Assembly (NCBI GenBank): GCA_031275515.1
Contig: JAISOQ010000234.1
Location: 1-16,336 of the forward strand
DNA length: 16,336 bases
Reading direction: 5' to 3'
Origin: Treponema sp.
Lineage (GTDB): Bacteria; Spirochaetota; Spirochaetia; Treponematales; Breznakiellaceae
Within the stretch, counting starts at the first letter, position 1, and every line of letters starts with the position of its first letter. The notes under the pieces were generated by a model that had not been told where the DNA came from, did no database searches, and was given only the letters and a program-made list of their open reading frames with translations. A program made the position numbers and the translations under genes. This document shows positions 15,701-16,336 of this stretch, piece by piece.

Positions 15701-15987
15701 GGATCAAACCCCGAATGAAAAGCCTCAAACTCTTCCGCCGTTTCAGTATACCGTATGGTTGAACTCCAGCTGATGAGGCCGTCCAGATTTTCCGTATTCA
15801 CCAGGGAATACACCGGGTTCCGGAGATTCTCCGAATCCTGCCGGGCGTTCAGCCTTCCGCCGGGGAAAATAAAAAGGCTGGCGTTTTCGATCTGCGCGGT
15901 TCTGACAAAACAGGGCCAGACATTCAGGGATGCGCCGGTATGAATAGAAGCCAGGGCGAGCCCTATTCTTTTTTTAGCGGAAGCCAT
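12718..15987 (-). CDS. Hybrid AraC-type regulator with LacI-like sensor and decayed two-component modules
   Basis: The 1089-residue protein starts at ATG 15987 with no clear Shine-Dalgarno; KKRIGLAL at residues 5-12 is the natural start of the sensor. Order of modules: LacI/periplasmic-binding-like domain (~5-294, closing with RESCGC), linker helices, GAF-like domain (~440-550), an HisKA-like helix with H-E-L-x-x-P-L around His578, a decayed HATPase region (~640-738, GDTARLSQ at 660-667 and LSHGGEF at 719-725, but no clear N-box or G-box), two receiver-like stretches (~750-975; Asn910 where the phospho-Asp is expected) and a two-HTH AraC domain (~985-1087). No signal peptide or membrane helix is seen, so it is cytoplasmic. 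It probably controls the transport/GH105 genes in response to an imported sugar (inference). Phosphotransfer looks lost. Confidence 0.88.
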   Translation of the reverse strand: MASAKKRIGLALASIHTGASLNVWPCFVRTAQIENASLFIFPGGRLNARQDSENLRNPVYSLVNTENLDGLISWSSTIRYTETAEEFEAFHSGFDPLPYVTLAYKIPGHPCVEFDAYNGMKALVSHCIRVHGARNIAFLRGPDFHQSAVARLRGYRDALREAGLPAPPESPLVTEPFNWNSGDAAAAQLFKDRSLAPGRDFDTLIGSSDLMALGAVNYLLKEGYHVPRDYRAGGFNNSIESRIPESPLSTVHIPYTELSGRSFGIVLKLLGKKPPDIKDVQLASELVIRESCGCDYYHTGGTGGEHFFEKAEPHAAAQETIIRMAAAYLNLESGYAEDLVFPVVDALFRGREDVFFHLFEKVLIRFFHSGRDIERLLGLLGDIARSGLLPPDSLSRIEPALYRTIFHIRERLTTHEQYEKKQWNTALNSLKCELLGARDRGGLVRSLARHLPKIGITTAVIVLFEDEKISRCVGSFSPLGISPRREQPFPAQLLVPADLKAQYADGVFMVQPLFIENQSLGYFVHDVPVYDGVIFEELRSAVSYALKGISLLEEVVRAKRIAEQAERAKSELLRALEHELYDPLSEVMEQVEELGKKIPPGGGIGDDISRLKSLISSREAEADSLIDLTLSRIDEPALRKTLFDPDELLPGIGAFPLLCGDTARLSQCFSLIREEYGDRVSAALTWGGLAVNFRRARKNGTAPGVRREQGILLAEQIILSHGGEFSRDEARCALTLPWTTLTGGEAVVQAVGRRDHVLSLSDAALLPANFFDLPLVRDIKKSAELPGRTAFIVWNAAVSTREEYLEVLRLRRQPGFGTLPFLCYGKRPSAGGTYGFTGTYGSETSIAEAVENALRSPARGIILTVGLPETGACPRIDTEGEIQADIINIDSMALFNETVAELCPALILVNGVNPETAAAVRRHPLTATAPIVMIGSLIDSAAEVMALSGYSRLIICNAAVASSREFRLRIKALLAGDEILPPHTGALVKKTILYFNQYAGSPISRWKLAEAVHVSEDYLTRIFHREMGLSLWDYLNRYRVFLAAGLLRRTGETIQGIAARCGFQDQAYFCRVFKKIYGCPPGQLRKRSE

Positions 15988-16336
15988 ACCGTATTGTAAC
16001 GGCAGTCCGGGTCAAAGGCTACCGGTCTATAAACCAGGGCAACAGCGCTTAACACGGAAAAATACGGCTTCCCCAAGGTTCTATCGTGCCGCTCCTGCAA
16101 TTACCGGGGGGGAAGCGTCCCCCCCCGCCTCCAGCCCGCTTCGCGGTCTTCCGGCTCCCCCCTCTGCGGGGGCCGGGCGGCCAGTCGCTTTCCGCCCCCG
16201 CAACGCCCCCAGGGCCAGGCGACGCAACGCCCCCGGAACTTGCCGCAAATTTCGTGGAGTTTGCGCTTGCGCAAACTCCGAGGTGAACCCGCAGGGTTCG
16301 CCCCGCAACGCCCCCGGGGCCTGGCGACGCAACGCC
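15988..16336. repeat. Gene-free, GC-rich repeat region running off the window
   Basis: No convincing gene is seen. A direct repeat with 105-bp spacing stands at 16198-16231 and 16303-16336 (two mismatches in 34). Between the copies are a perfect 11-bp palindrome with a TT centre (GGAGTTTGCGC, 16256-16279) and the hairpin GAACCC-GCA-GGGTTC (16285-16299). A G7/C8 hairpin lies at 16106-16126. The pattern resembles dispersed REP/BIME-like intergenic repeats. The promoter of the minus-strand operon should lie in 15988-16100, but no good -35/-10 pair was found. Confidence 0.6.

Noticed and set aside
16081..16332. Minus-strand ORF of 83 codons over the right-edge repeats
   Set aside because: Its peptide simply repeats APGALRG/ALGALRG-like units dictated by the DNA repeats, so it is probably not a protein.
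1..16336. CRISPR arrays, tRNA or rRNA genes
   Set aside because: No regularly spaced short repeats with unique spacers and no tRNA/rRNA signatures were seen on either strand. The 13-base 16S-tail complement at 1188-1200 is too short to be an rRNA fragment.

Overview
The window looks like chromosomal DNA of a spirochaete, most likely a Treponema or close relative. Grounds: a LacI-type sensor fused to signalling modules and an AraC-type helix-turn-helix, a Cache-domain class III nucleotide cyclase with a TPR-like tail, an LplA/LplB/YtcP-type sugar importer with a GH105 enzyme, and an ISAs1-type transposase remnant. This placement comes from protein style and was not confirmed by any search.

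Left part (1-2020, + strand) is a decayed accessory strip. It holds the last 26 codons of an unidentified gene, a sigma70-type promoter with a small ORF broken at a C8 tract and closed by a strong hairpin, a lipoprotein gene with an InlB-type repeat broken by two compensating frameshifts, a 13-base Shine-Dalgarno-like string complementary to the 16S rRNA 3' end, and a truncated ISAs1-type transposase. A second promoter near 1986-2015 carries the same 16-bp upstream box as the first one.

Centre (2062-7686, + strand) is a tight four-gene operon downstream of that second promoter: a family 3 solute-binding lipoprotein, a glutamate/aspartate-transporter-fold (DAACS) symporter overlapping it by ATGA, a membrane adenylyl cyclase with an extracytoplasmic dCache sensor, and an Asp/Glu-type racemase. 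The symporter keeps the substrate-site Asp and Arg but lacks most side chains of the usual sodium sites. It ends in an extra domain that looks like lobe 1 alone of a family 3 binding protein. My reading is a binding-protein-assisted secondary transporter for an acidic or related amino acid, linked to cAMP signalling and racemisation. This is the most novel-looking unit in the window.

Right part (7975-15987, - strand) is a carbohydrate operon. In transcription order: a 1089-residue regulator (LacI-like sensor, GAF-like, decayed histidine-kinase and receiver-like modules, AraC HTH), two LplB/YtcP-type permeases, a family 1 solute-binding protein, and a cytoplasmic GH105 unsaturated rhamnogalacturonyl hydrolase. 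It fits uptake and cytoplasmic cleavage of pectin-derived unsaturated oligosaccharides; no ATPase gene is present. This half is visibly more GC-rich than the left part.

The last ~350 bases hold no convincing gene but a GC-rich repeat structure with direct repeats and perfect palindromes, running off the window edge. The two operons converge at 7687-7974.
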